Shown here: piece by piece, positions 28,274-36,804 of the stretch
How the letters are laid out: each line of letters begins with the position of its first letter
Numbering within the stretch: the first letter of the stretch is position 1
From: an uncultured Draconibacterium sp.
GTDB taxonomy: Bacteria > Bacteroidota > Bacteroidia > Bacteroidales > Prolixibacteraceae
NCBI RefSeq assembly: GCF_963675585.1
Contig: NZ_OY776414.1
Span: 3,637,001-3,701,000 of the forward strand
Direction of reading: 5' to 3'
Length of the DNA stretch: 64,000 bases
Program-made: the position numbers and the translations under genes
Notes under the pieces: generated by a model
Seen by the model: the letters and a program-made list of their open reading frames with translations, nothing else
What the model was told of the DNA's origin: nothing
Database searches by the model: none

Positions 28274-28977
28274 GGGGTTCTTTACTTCATGAGACAGGGA
28301 TAACAATCGACGCCATTAGAGTAGACTCAGCTTCTTACTCCTATGAAATAATTAAAGCCATTGAAATGAATTCAAAACGCTTTTTTGTAAAAGCGAGAAT
28401 GTCAGGTACTTTAGAAAAGGCCATCGGCAATATTCAGCAGTGGAAAGAAGTAAAAGTAGGCGATAAAATACTACTCAGAGGCTCAACTACTATTAAGCCA
28501 TTTGAACGAGCAGCCAGAGATTCTGGAGACACCTCCGAGAATTTAAAAACTTACCGTATAGTAGTAACCAAAGAGCCTCGAAGAGATGGACAGATAAATG
28601 CTTTTACGGGAGAAGCTTGTAATTACAGCCCGATTATGACTAACGATTTTGACCTGACAGATGATGATGTTGTCTTTTTTTATAATGCAAGAGGCATGCA
28701 AGAAAGGGAGTTTGATGTTTTAAAGAACGATTTTGGGTGGGACAAAATGCCCTTTTCTAAACTTGAGCAGAATACTGTGTTTCTACTGATTATGGCCATG
28801 TGTCGGAACTTTTATGCACACATCATTAAAAAGTTCTCAGAAAGGGTAGATTTTTTATCAGCAAACTTTAGAATTAAAAAATTCATATTTCGTTTTATCT
28901 GTATTCCTGCTAAATGGATACGATCGGGGCGAACAATCAAATTGAGAATGTATGGAAAACTTGCGTTTAAAACATAA
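28273..28977 (+). pseudogene. Truncated IS1380-family transposase
   Basis: The remnant encodes the C-terminal half of an IS1380-type DDE transposase: RVDSASYSYEIIKAIE, FFVKARMS, and FDVLKNDFGWDKMPFSKL followed by a QNTVFLLIMAMCRNFYAHII segment, with the basic tail typical of the family. Full proteins are about 430 aa; here about 235 aa remain and the N-terminal part, including early catalytic residues, is missing. The frame has no proper ATG: the first TTG lies in a palindromic repeat. A second copy of that repeat follows it, so a deletion by recombination or nested insertion is likely. It is not expected to be active. Confidence 0.85.
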
Positions 28978-29290
28978 AAACATTTAAAGTTAACCTCTGG
29001 ATACTGATATAGTAAGGAAGAACTAATTTCAATGGGAGTATATTAGCCACCCCGAAAAGATTCAGACATCCTATACTAAAAGAAACAGAAAAAGCCATTT
29101 TTGTAAGCAAAAAATACTCGGATAATTTTAAATTTTGTACATGACAAATAGTTTAACGCACTTGAAGTGGAGACATGCGGATTCTAGGTTGTATCGCGTT
29201 CCCGGTTTTAAACCACGCGATACAATCGCGCGGGAGCAGTGCGACTGACCACTGATCACTGATCACTGATTACTGACCACTGACCACAGC
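28978..29290. other. Intergenic region of 313 bp with repeats
   Basis: It holds the tail of the IS remnant, palindromic repeat copy 2 and heptad repeats. No gene was recognised in the first 200 bp. Confidence 0.6.
29189..29237. repeat. Palindromic repeat, copy 2
   Basis: A perfect 11-bp stem, TTGTATCGCGT and ACGCGATACAA, with a 15-base loop containing CCCGGTTTTAAACC. It is a direct repeat of copy 1 on the other side of the IS1380 remnant. Confidence 0.9.
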
Positions 29291-29299
29291 TCACTGTTT
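29244..29299. repeat. Heptanucleotide tandem repeat (ACTGATC type)
   Basis: Eight in-phase heptads (ACTGACC, ACTGATC twice, ACTGATT, ACTGACC twice, ACAGCTC, ACTGTTT). The last ones run into the coding end of the DUF4130 gene, covering its stop codon at 29291-29293. Confidence 0.88.
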
Positions 29300-30055
29300 C
29301 TCGGGCAAATAGCGCCAAAACCTGCGGGGCATGTGCTGACGTTGCAGCTTTAGGTTTTTTCGTTCTTCAATGTTAATGTGTTTAAAATACGAGCGCCACA
29401 ACTTCTGGTAAAAATCTTCACCCTCATCGAGCAGTGCCTTGTCAACCTGCCCGTTTAGCGTATTAAACTGTTTTTTCGAAATCTCAACCTCTTCCACTTT
29501 GTCTTTATCGTAAAATATTCCATAGTTGCGTTTCAGGTCGTAAATCAGCCATTTTTGGTCGGCAAACCGATTTTTGTAGTGGTCGATAATTAAAGGCAAC
29601 ACATCGTATTTTGGTTCAATACCACAAAAAAACATGCGGTCTTTGGTGCGCTGAAACCGAACAAACTGCAACATGCGCATGGCTTCCTTTTTTACTTTCT
29701 GCGAAGTTTGGGTGAGGTACAACACATCCGAATCGCCAAAATCGGTTTCCAGGTTCAGGTGCCCACTAAACAGCCTGCGCAGGAAGCGATAAATCTTCAT
29801 TTCTATTCCGGTTTCTTCCGACAAAAAAGCATAAAACAACAACTGTTTGTTCTTCCCCGACATTTGCTTCTGAATACCTTTCCAAACCCGTTCGGCTTTC
29901 TCCGGCCGGGTTTGTATATCTATTTTTTCGACAAATAAATACCGCTGCTCCCCCGTTCGCGAGCAAATATCAACCGGAAAATCTTTGCGGCTGTAACAAT
30001 CAAAAACCGCAGTTAAAAGCCCTTCAAATGTATTATCGTATGTATAAATCTTCAT
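29291..30055 (-). CDS. DUF4130 / TIGR03915-type putative DNA repair protein
   Basis: The 254-aa protein matches the family found beside the radical SAM protein TIGR03916: it begins MKIYTYDNTFEGLLTAVFDCY, and ends YFKHINIEERKNLKLQRQHM with PRRFWRYLPE. Members are thought to act with the radical SAM partner in DNA modification or repair, and some are fused to uracil-DNA glycosylases (known of the family). It lies 123 bp downstream of the partner on the same strand, separated by heptad repeats. No biochemical function is established. Confidence 0.88.
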   Translation of the reverse strand: MKIYTYDNTFEGLLTAVFDCYSRKDFPVDICSRTGEQRYLFVEKIDIQTRPEKAERVWKGIQKQMSGKNKQLLFYAFLSEETGIEMKIYRFLRRLFSGHLNLETDFGDSDVLYLTQTSQKVKKEAMRMLQFVRFQRTKDRMFFCGIEPKYDVLPLIIDHYKNRFADQKWLIYDLKRNYGIFYDKDKVEEVEISKKQFNTLNGQVDKALLDEGEDFYQKLWRSYFKHINIEERKNLKLQRQHMPRRFWRYLPEKQ

Positions 30056-30068
30056 TTAATTACAATTA

Positions 30069-30180
30069 AGAAGTTAGAAGTTAGAAGCAAGAATCAAGAT
30101 GCCAAAACTCTAAACACTGAACACTGATCACTGAATACTGAACACTGATCACTAAACTCTAAACACTGAACACTGCCACT
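30069..30180. repeat. Sixteen consecutive heptanucleotide repeats between the repair genes
   Basis: Sixteen 7-mers run in perfect phase: first AGAAGTT (twice), AGAAGCA, AGAATCA, AGATGCC, then the TGAACAC / TGATCAC / TAAACAC type, ending at the stop codon of the radical SAM gene (30179-30181). Confidence 0.92.
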
Positions 30181-31468
30181 AATGCATGGGCGGCAAAACC
30201 GGCCTAAAATCGGCAAACAGCTTTAGCTGTGTATCCAACGATTTTTTGTATTTCGAATCCATTTCGCACAGCAATTTGTGTTTTAATCGTTGCGGTTCCC
30301 AATCCATCCGGTGGGCAGGCAATTCGTTACAGGTAATAAAATACTTGGCGCGTTTCATCACTATTCCAATCTTTTTAAGATGCAATGAATTTAGCCGCCG
30401 GTGTTTTCGTGCCTGAATTATTTTTTGTGCCGACTGCACTCCCACACCCGGAATCCGTAAAATCATTTCGTAATCGGCACGGTTAATATCCACCGGAAAC
30501 AGGTGCATATTTCGCAAAGCAAATCCCAGCTTTGGGTCGATATCCAAATCCAGAAACGGCTGGTCTTCGGTTAAAATTTCTTCGGCCCTGAAACCATAAA
30601 AACGCATCAGCCAATCGCTTTGATACAGGCGGTTTTCGCGCACCAACGGCGGACGGTTAATGGCAGGCAAACGCTGGTCGTAACTGTTTACCGGCAGGTA
30701 ACCCGAAAAATAAACACGCTTTAAATTCTGGCCTTTGTACAAACCCGACGACAACAAAATAATCTGCCGGTCGGTTTCGGGCGAAGCGCCAACAATCAGT
30801 TGTGTACTTTGTCCGGCCGGAGCAAAACGGGGAGCTTTTCGGTACTTTTGGCGTTCTTCCTTGCTCACCAAAATCGAATCTCTGATTTGCCCCATTGGCG
30901 AAATAATATCGGGATAGTTTTTTTCGGGAGCCAGTTTTTTCAAATTCAGTTCGGTCGGAATTTCCATGTTTACACTCAAACGGTCGGCCCAAATACCTGC
31001 CTCGTGAATCAACTCGCGACTGGCTCCGGGAATGGCTTTTAAATGAATGTAGCCATTGTAGTTTTCTTCGCGCCGGAGTTTTTTGGCCACCAGCACCATT
31101 CGTTCCATGGTATAATCCGGATTTTTAATAACACCCGAACTCAAAAACAAACCTTCAATGTAATTGCGGCGGTAAAAACCGATGGTGAGATCCACAATCT
31201 CCTGTGCCGTAAACGTAGCTCGCGGCCGATCGTTGGTACGCCGGTTTACACAGTACGCGCAATCGTAAATACAATTGTTGGTCATTAAAATTTTAAACAA
31301 ACTTACACAACGCCCGTCTTCTGTAAAACTATGGCAAATACCGCACGCCACGCCGCTTCCAATTCCTTTAGAAGTATTTGCACGATTGCTCCCGCTCGAT
31401 GCACACGACACATCATACTTGGCTGCATCGGATAATATTTTTAGTTTTTCATGTACTTTATCATTCAT
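30179..31468 (-). CDS. Putative DNA modification/repair radical SAM protein (TIGR03916 type)
   Basis: The 429-aa protein has the family's extra cysteines (GVACGICHSFTEDGRCVSLF) followed by a radical SAM-like cluster motif (NNCIYDCAYCVNRR, CxxxCxxC) and a C-terminal helix-hairpin-helix (RIPGVGVQSAQKIIQARK) that suggests DNA binding. It works with the DUF4130 protein next door. The function is predicted DNA repair or modification. A LexA-like regulator is divergent from it. On the minus strand a terminator-like hairpin lies about 35 bp before the ATG. Confidence 0.9.
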   Translation of the reverse strand: MNDKVHEKLKILSDAAKYDVSCASSGSNRANTSKGIGSGVACGICHSFTEDGRCVSLFKILMTNNCIYDCAYCVNRRTNDRPRATFTAQEIVDLTIGFYRRNYIEGLFLSSGVIKNPDYTMERMVLVAKKLRREENYNGYIHLKAIPGASRELIHEAGIWADRLSVNMEIPTELNLKKLAPEKNYPDIISPMGQIRDSILVSKEERQKYRKAPRFAPAGQSTQLIVGASPETDRQIILLSSGLYKGQNLKRVYFSGYLPVNSYDQRLPAINRPPLVRENRLYQSDWLMRFYGFRAEEILTEDQPFLDLDIDPKLGFALRNMHLFPVDINRADYEMILRIPGVGVQSAQKIIQARKHRRLNSLHLKKIGIVMKRAKYFITCNELPAHRMDWEPQRLKHKLLCEMDSKYKKSLDTQLKLFADFRPVLPPMH

Positions 31469-31502
31469 ATTTTTGCTTTCTGTTTGTTGCTGTTGCGAAA
31501 AA

Positions 31503-31526
31503 ATCCCCGGTCAACACCGGGGATTC
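31503..31526 (-). terminator. Terminator-like hairpin in the leader of the radical SAM gene
   Basis: AATCCCCGGT pairs perfectly with ACCGGGGATT over a four-base loop. On the minus strand it is followed by TTTTTT, 35 bp before the radical SAM ATG, which is an attenuator-like position. Confidence 0.7.
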
Positions 31527-31588
31527 AGAACCTTCAATTATGGGATTCTCTCCCACAGGAATTTATTAGGAAATGTTTTCATTGTCGT

Positions 31589-31671
31589 GATAATATTATT
31601 ATCATTCTGGCGATAATAAATTAATCATTTATTTTATTTGAGCAATATTATTTTGTAATTTTGACGATAAT
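31589..31671. promoter_or_regulatory. Possible operator region: GATAAT palindrome plus two further CGATAAT sites
   Basis: TGATAAT-ATT-ATTATCA at 31589-31605 is a perfect 7-bp inverted repeat. CGATAAT recurs at 31612-31618 and 31665-31671, the last directly after a -7 box TAATTTTG (31656-31663). The sites lie between the divergent radical SAM and LexA-like genes, where an autoregulated repressor would bind. Confidence 0.5.
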
Positions 31672-31692
31672 TTAGATTCAAATAAAATTAAG

Positions 31693-31745
31693 GGCTAAAG
31701 CCCGGCACAACATAAACTATTTTACTCCGGACTTAAGTCCGGAGT
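31693..31745. repeat. Palindromes GGGCTAAAGCCC and a perfect 22-bp palindrome
   Basis: GGGCTAAAGCCC at 31693-31704 is followed by ACTCCGGACTT and its exact reverse complement at 31724-31745. Both lie in the leader of the LexA-like gene. Confidence 0.85.
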
Positions 31746-31794
31746 TATTAAACAAGCTTACACAAAGGACTTTAGTGATTAAAAAGAATTAGAT

Positions 31795-32592
31795 ATGAAC
31801 TACTTTAGCAGCAACATAAAACTTTTGCGGAACCGTAAAAACCGCACTCAAAACGATGTGGCAGTGGCACTTGAAATTAAGCGAACTACTGTAAATGCCC
31901 TGGAAAATTCCATCAGCCAGCCAACCGTTGTTCATTTACAATCTTTTTCAAACTATTTTGGAATTGCCATCGATACATTAATTAACGTCGACCTGAATCA
32001 ACTTTCCGAAAGTCAGTTCACCGATCTTCAGAATGGATTTGATGTATTTATTCGTGGATCAAAATTGCGTGTAATTGCCACAACTGTTGATGCCGCAAAC
32101 AACGACAACATCGAATTTGTCACCGAAAAAGCCAAAGCCGGTTATGTTACCAGTTTTGCCGATCCCGAATTTATCGGTAATCTTCCGGTGTTTCAATTGC
32201 CCTTTTTGTCGAAAGAAAAAAAGTACCGTGCGTTTTCAATTGAAGGCGATTCCATGTTGCCCATTCCGGATGGTTCGATCGTTGTTGGCGAGTTTATTCA
32301 GAACTTTTACGACCTAAAAACCGGTCAGGCATGTATTGTGGTTACCCGCGACGAGGGCATCGTTTTCAAAATTGCCGATAATAAAATAAAGGAAAATAGG
32401 TCGCTTACTTTAATTTCGTTAAACAGCCAATTTGAATCTTATTCGGTCCCTATTTCCGAAGTAAAGGAAATATGGAGGTTTGTGTGTTACTTAAACACCG
32501 AAATTCCGGAGCCCGAGTCAGACATCAGTAAACTAATAAAACAGATAGAACAAATGAAATCGGACATCAACATGTTGTCGCAGAAAATATAG
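31795..32592 (+). CDS. XRE-type HTH repressor with S24 (LexA-like) protease domain
   Basis: The 265-aa protein has an N-terminal HTH (residues about 5-62, NRTQNDVAVALEIKRTTVNAL) and a C-terminal S24/LexA-like domain. The self-cleavage machinery is complete: Ser153 in IEGDSMLPIPDG, Lys192 in GIVFKIADN, and an Ala-Gly bond in KAKAGYVTSF near residue 118. It ends in a coiled-coil-like helix. It probably represses genes that are released after DNA damage; the divergent radical SAM repair gene is the obvious target (inference). No SOS polymerase genes are in the window. Confidence 0.88.
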   Translation: MNYFSSNIKLLRNRKNRTQNDVAVALEIKRTTVNALENSISQPTVVHLQSFSNYFGIAIDTLINVDLNQLSESQFTDLQNGFDVFIRGSKLRVIATTVDAANNDNIEFVTEKAKAGYVTSFADPEFIGNLPVFQLPFLSKEKKYRAFSIEGDSMLPIPDGSIVVGEFIQNFYDLKTGQACIVVTRDEGIVFKIADNKIKENRSLTLISLNSQFESYSVPISEVKEIWRFVCYLNTEIPEPESDISKLIKQIEQMKSDINMLSQKI

Positions 32593-32740
32593 AAACAACG
32601 CTAATTGAAAAAGTAAGCACAGAATTGCAAAGACACAAAGAAAAAAATGTTGCGCCGATGCGTCTTAGCAGTGAAAAAAACGGCTTATCCTCCATCTACA
32701 CAAAATAGTGACAATGAGTATTTAATTAAAATACATTAAA

Positions 32741-33187
32741 ATGAAATTCAGAGAAATAACATTACAAGATATTCCTGCCATTTTTGAAGTAAGAGTAGCC
32801 ACCGATGAAAATAATTTCACTTACGAAGCGCTGGAAGAGCGCGGAATTTCGGAAGAATCGGTGAAAGAAAAACTAAGAACAACTTACAAAGGCTGGTTGT
32901 GCGAAGACGATCACCAGGTGGTAGGATTTATTATTGCCGATAAAAAAACAGCAGAGATTTGGGTAATTGCAGTTTTACCTGACTACATAAACAAAAGTAT
33001 TGGAAGCAAATTATTGCAACTTGCCGAACACTGGTTAATTTCAAGTGGAAAAAGAAAATTATGGCTTGTTACCGATCCCGACAAAACCTTGCGGGCTTAT
33101 TCGTTTTATATTAAACATGGCTGGAAAGAAACCGAAACAAAAGATGGCATTTTATATATGGAAAAAGATGTTTCTCTTTTGGGATAA
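32741..33187 (+). CDS. GNAT family N-acetyltransferase
   Basis: The 148-aa protein has the GNAT fold: FREITLQDIPAIFEVR at the start, VVGFIIADKKTAEIWVIAVLPDYINKSIG with the acetyl-CoA-binding turn, LLQLAEHWL, and RAYSFYIKHGWKETET at the end. The substrate is unknown. It ends 44 bp before amrS, with which it may be cotranscribed. Confidence 0.88.
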   Translation: MKFREITLQDIPAIFEVRVATDENNFTYEALEERGISEESVKEKLRTTYKGWLCEDDHQVVGFIIADKKTAEIWVIAVLPDYINKSIGSKLLQLAEHWLISSGKRKLWLVTDPDKTLRAYSFYIKHGWKETETKDGILYMEKDVSLLG

Positions 33188-33231
33188 ACTGAGCCTGTAC
33201 TTTTTTGTACCTTTAACTAAAATGAGTTAAA

Positions 33232-34239
33232 ATGCAAGAGGCTCTTTATTACTGGAAATTGGAGGACAACAGAATTCAGTGCGAGTTGTGTCCATGGAAT
33301 TGTATTTTAAGTATTGACCAAACCGGAAATTGCAAAGTAAGAAGCAATAAAAACGGGACGCTGATAACAGTGGTTTACAACAAAGTTGCCGCTTTAGGTT
33401 CCGATCCGATTGAAAAAAAACCACTTTACCATTTTTATCCGGGCTCGACCATTTTATCAATTGGCGAAGTGGGATGCAACCTGCATTGTAACTTCTGCCA
33501 GAACCATCGCATTTCGCAATGCGAGGCCAAACAGTTTTCCGGATTCCACAACATAACATCGAAACGTATTATTAAAGAAGCGCTTAAAACCTGGAACAAC
33601 ATTGGCATTGCTTATACTTACAACGAACCCTTCACTTTTTACGAATTTATGCTTGAAACAGCCGAAAAAGCAGCAGCGGCCGGATTAAAGAATATAGTGG
33701 TCTCCAACGGGTACATCAACCAACAACCACTGCTAAAACTACTTCCTTTTATCGACGCTTTTAACATCGACCTGAAAGCATTTTCGGAAGATTTTTACCA
33801 AACTTACACCAAAGGCAAACTACATGTTGTGTTGGAATCGCTTGAAACCATTGCACAAAGTCAAACGCATTTAGAAATTACAAACCTTGTAATTCCAGGG
33901 CTGAACGATGATTTAGCCGAGTTTGAAAAAATGGTAAAATGGATTGCGGAAAAACTTGGGGCAGAAACTCCGCTTCATCTTTCGCGCTACTATCCGCAAT
34001 TCAAAATGAATATTGCACAAACTCCCCTTGAAACCCTAAACTCGTTGTATAAGATTGCGAAAAAACACCTCCAGCACGTGTATCTGGGAAATGTGAGCGA
34101 CACAGAAAGATCGTCGACGTACTGTCCGGGATGTGGTGCCGTACTGATTGAACGGAACAGGTATAAAACAGAATTGAATAATTTATCGGCTGAAGGAACG
34201 TGCAAAACTTGTGGTTCGCAGGCAAACATCAAGCTTTAG
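33232..34239 (+). CDS. amrS: AmmeMemoRadiSam system radical SAM enzyme AmrS
   Basis: The 335-aa protein has CELCPWNCILS near the N-terminus, GEVGCNLHCNFCQNHRIS with the CxxxCxxC cluster motif, TYNEPFTFYEF and a C-terminal zinc-ribbon-like tail (YCPGCGAVLIERN ... TCKTCGSQA). AmrS normally works with AMMECR1 and Memo proteins; neither is adjacent here. Its exact reaction is not established. The 3' end overlaps the convergent ppx gene by 11 bases. Confidence 0.9.
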   Translation: MQEALYYWKLEDNRIQCELCPWNCILSIDQTGNCKVRSNKNGTLITVVYNKVAALGSDPIEKKPLYHFYPGSTILSIGEVGCNLHCNFCQNHRISQCEAKQFSGFHNITSKRIIKEALKTWNNIGIAYTYNEPFTFYEFMLETAEKAAAAGLKNIVVSNGYINQQPLLKLLPFIDAFNIDLKAFSEDFYQTYTKGKLHVVLESLETIAQSQTHLEITNLVIPGLNDDLAEFEKMVKWIAEKLGAETPLHLSRYYPQFKMNIAQTPLETLNSLYKIAKKHLQHVYLGNVSDTERSSTYCPGCGAVLIERNRYKTELNNLSAEGTCKTCGSQANIKL

Positions 34240-35155
34240 TATTTTTTTGCATCATTTCAAAAAGTACTCCTTCGCGCAAGGCAAAATCAGTTTGTACAAT
34301 TTTTTGAATGCCAATCTCCGAAATCAAACGCTCGATAAGAATCACGGCAGGCACAATCAGATCAACGCGCACCTGATCGATTCCTTTCATTTTAATACGT
34401 TCATCACGTGTCGATTTTAGCAACATTTTGTAAATGCCGTAAAATTCGTCGAGCGAGATGGTTTGCGTTATTCTCGATTTTTCTCCGGGAGCCACGCCGT
34501 CAACCAAATCGGCAACCGTATCGAAAGCTCCCGAACAGCCTACCAGCGTTTTAACACCTTTTTCTTTGCAGTTCAAAATGGCCTTGCTGTGTTGTTCTGT
34601 AAAATATTCATTCAGGATTTTCACCTCATCGTCCGTAATTGGATCGGAAAGATGGAAGTTATTTATGATGCGCGCCATTCCGGTGGGACGGCTTTCTTTC
34701 CAAATAAATTCTTTGTTATGTGCCAGAATGGTTTCGTTACTGCCCCCTCCAATATCGAGGATAATGGAAGGATCCGTCAGGCTTCCGAAAGCAAGTAATA
34801 CTCCTTTAAAAATTAGCTCAGCCTCCCTCTCTCCGTTTACTAACTTTACCAGCCAGCCACTCGATTCACCCAGTTTTTCGAGGTATTCGATTTTATTTTC
34901 CGCAGTTCGAACCGCCGAAGTTGCAATCACTTTAACGTATTCAACATTTAATTGCTCAATTATTTCATTGTGGGCGCAAAACGAATCAATTGTGCGTTGT
35001 GTTGCTGCCGGGCTGATTTCGTTTTGTTTTATTTTGTCATCGCCCAGTTTTACCAACTGTTTACTTTGGTGCAGTATTTCATACCCACCATTTAGCAATT
35101 GAGCTACAAGTAAGTTGCAAGTGTTTGTTCCCAGATCGATTACAGCAATGCGCAT
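34229..35155 (-). CDS. ppx: Ppx/GppA exopolyphosphatase family protein
   Basis: The 308-aa protein has the two phosphate-binding motifs of the actin-like ATPase fold: IAVIDLGTNTCNLLVAQ at the N-terminus and SIILDIGGGSNETIL. The family cleaves polyphosphate or pppGpp. Single-domain length is usual for Bacteroidota. I chose ATG at 35155 rather than 35176, because a -7 box TATATTTG lies at 35181-35174 and the conserved domain begins at once. Confidence 0.9.
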   Translation of the reverse strand: MRIAVIDLGTNTCNLLVAQLLNGGYEILHQSKQLVKLGDDKIKQNEISPAATQRTIDSFCAHNEIIEQLNVEYVKVIATSAVRTAENKIEYLEKLGESSGWLVKLVNGEREAELIFKGVLLAFGSLTDPSIILDIGGGSNETILAHNKEFIWKESRPTGMARIINNFHLSDPITDDEVKILNEYFTEQHSKAILNCKEKGVKTLVGCSGAFDTVADLVDGVAPGEKSRITQTISLDEFYGIYKMLLKSTRDERIKMKGIDQVRVDLIVPAVILIERLISEIGIQKIVQTDFALREGVLFEMMQKNTKA

Positions 35156-35173
35156 AAAATAAGTCTTCCTTAT

Positions 35174-35181
35174 CAAATATA
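35174..35181 (-). promoter_or_regulatory. -7 promoter box for ppx
   Basis: The minus strand reads TATATTTG, matching TAnnTTTG, 19 bp before the chosen ATG. Confidence 0.5.
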
Positions 35182-35231
35182 CTGCGAAGTTAAGAAATAC
35201 GCGTTTGTATTGATTAATAATTTTACAACAA

Positions 35232-35263
35232 AAAAGCTTTTGAACGAAGATCCAAAAGCTTTT
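35232..35263 (-). terminator. Intrinsic terminator after the LruC gene
   Basis: AAAAGCTTTTG pairs perfectly with CAAAAGCTTTT over a 10-base loop; the minus strand continues with T's. Confidence 0.85.
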
Positions 35264-35323
35264 AAATTTTATTCTATAAATGAGTTTTCTAATGCGTACA
35301 TTTTTTACAAATCAGGCTAACCA

Positions 35324-36577
35324 TTATTCTGCAGGAATATCGTACCAGTCCTGAGAATTCTTACCTCCTGATTCGGCCCAGTCTCTGAATTTTGGATACG
35401 ATTTTAATATGGTTTTGTTTTCAGATGAAGGTTTAAATTTCTTCTTCGTAATAAATTCAATTCCCCAGGGATGATTTTCTTTTGTACGATAAAATGCCTC
35501 TTCGTCTTGCAATGGGTATTTAAATTTACTTCCTGCGTTCCACGACCAGGTTCTTGGAGAAGCATCGTCGTAAGTATTAAACATAGCCATTGACTGTGCT
35601 TTTGTTGGTGGTGTTCCAAAAGGTCGAACCTGTTGCTCTGGCTTTGTGGTGCGGAAAAGATAAGGGATGCATACAAACTCTTTAAACTCTTTATCCTTAA
35701 TTTTTAAAGTAAAGGTAACTTCGTTCAGTCCCACATTTTGAACCCTGTTAAAAACAATAAATCCATTTCTTACGGTATTGTCTTCGCTTGCTCCTTCGAT
35801 TTCCGCAATTACATCATCGAGGTAATACAAGTTGGTACCTTTCATTTCGAACAATTCAAAACCCAAACCAAGTTCTAAACCGGCACCTATCCATTCAACA
35901 CTGCAAACTCCGCTTATTTCTTCTACATAATTGCTTTTACCACGCGTCCACGAAAAAGTTGTTTTACTTACCAAATCGTTAAAATCGTAATCACCTTTTG
36001 AAGGCCACAAATCTTCGAAAATTACATACGAAGCAACAGAACTGGCCTGAGCTTGCGCACTTTTTAAATCTCCGCCAAGCTGTTTTGGAGTAATATTAAT
36101 GGCTACGTTTGCATCGCCTGGATTTGAATCGAATGCATCAAAAACACCATCATTGTCTGTGTCGATACGAGCAAATTTCGACGCTTGAACCGAAGGAACA
36201 TTCAATACAACACTATTTTCGTCCGCTGATATTTCCATTGTATAGTCAGCTGCTACCGACTTTAACTTTAAGGTACCGGTAGCCGCAGGAATTCTCACAT
36301 TAAACTCAACCGCCCCGTCAATAACCGCAAGTGCATCCAGTAGCACATCGTCTTCGTCGTACAATTCAATCACTGTATTGTCAAGTGTAGTAGTAGCTGA
36401 ACCTGCAAGTTTGATATCTACAGCAATACCAACTCCTGAGATATTACTCCAACTAAAATCATTCGGAACAGTCAGAACCAGCTGTTCATCTTTTTGCTCT
36501 TCTGTTAATTCAGGAACGCTGTCGTCCAAACAACTCCCCAAAAGGAGTACCAGTAAAATTGCAAGATAATTTTTCAT
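35324..36577 (-). CDS. LruC domain lipoprotein
   Basis: The 417-aa lipoprotein (LLLGSCLDD) has a beta-rich N-terminal region, a calcium-binding-like loop DTDNDGVFDAFDSNPGD near residue 145, and the LruC/DUF4842 domain: VIFEDLWPSKGDYDFNDLV, a recurrent motif of the family, then GAGLELGLGFELFEM. LruC proteins are surface lipoproteins first known from Leptospira; their role is not settled. It is monocistronic. Confidence 0.85.
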   Translation of the reverse strand: MKNYLAILLVLLLGSCLDDSVPELTEEQKDEQLVLTVPNDFSWSNISGVGIAVDIKLAGSATTTLDNTVIELYDEDDVLLDALAVIDGAVEFNVRIPAATGTLKLKSVAADYTMEISADENSVVLNVPSVQASKFARIDTDNDGVFDAFDSNPGDANVAINITPKQLGGDLKSAQAQASSVASYVIFEDLWPSKGDYDFNDLVSKTTFSWTRGKSNYVEEISGVCSVEWIGAGLELGLGFELFEMKGTNLYYLDDVIAEIEGASEDNTVRNGFIVFNRVQNVGLNEVTFTLKIKDKEFKEFVCIPYLFRTTKPEQQVRPFGTPPTKAQSMAMFNTYDDASPRTWSWNAGSKFKYPLQDEEAFYRTKENHPWGIEFITKKKFKPSSENKTILKSYPKFRDWAESGGKNSQDWYDIPAE

Positions 36578-36804
36578 GACATCAAAATTTTATTAAACCC
36601 TTGTGTACAGACCCGAAAAATAAAACAATATTCCCTGCAATCCGCGCCAATCAAGCGGATTCAGCAAACCTTACCCAACATTTCAGCAAATCACCTATTC
36701 GCTTTCAGGATAAAAAGTAAACAATGTGTCAGTTTTTAACCAAGTGCCATAATTTCCACCTTTTAAAATAAAATGTTTAGCTTTAAATTGCACTCAAATC
36801 TGTA

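Noticed and set aside
34229-34239. Frameshift or assembly error at convergent overlapping gene ends (also 13971-13978 and 15922-15925)
   Set aside because: Both proteins end normally in each pair; short convergent overlaps are common in compact genomes.
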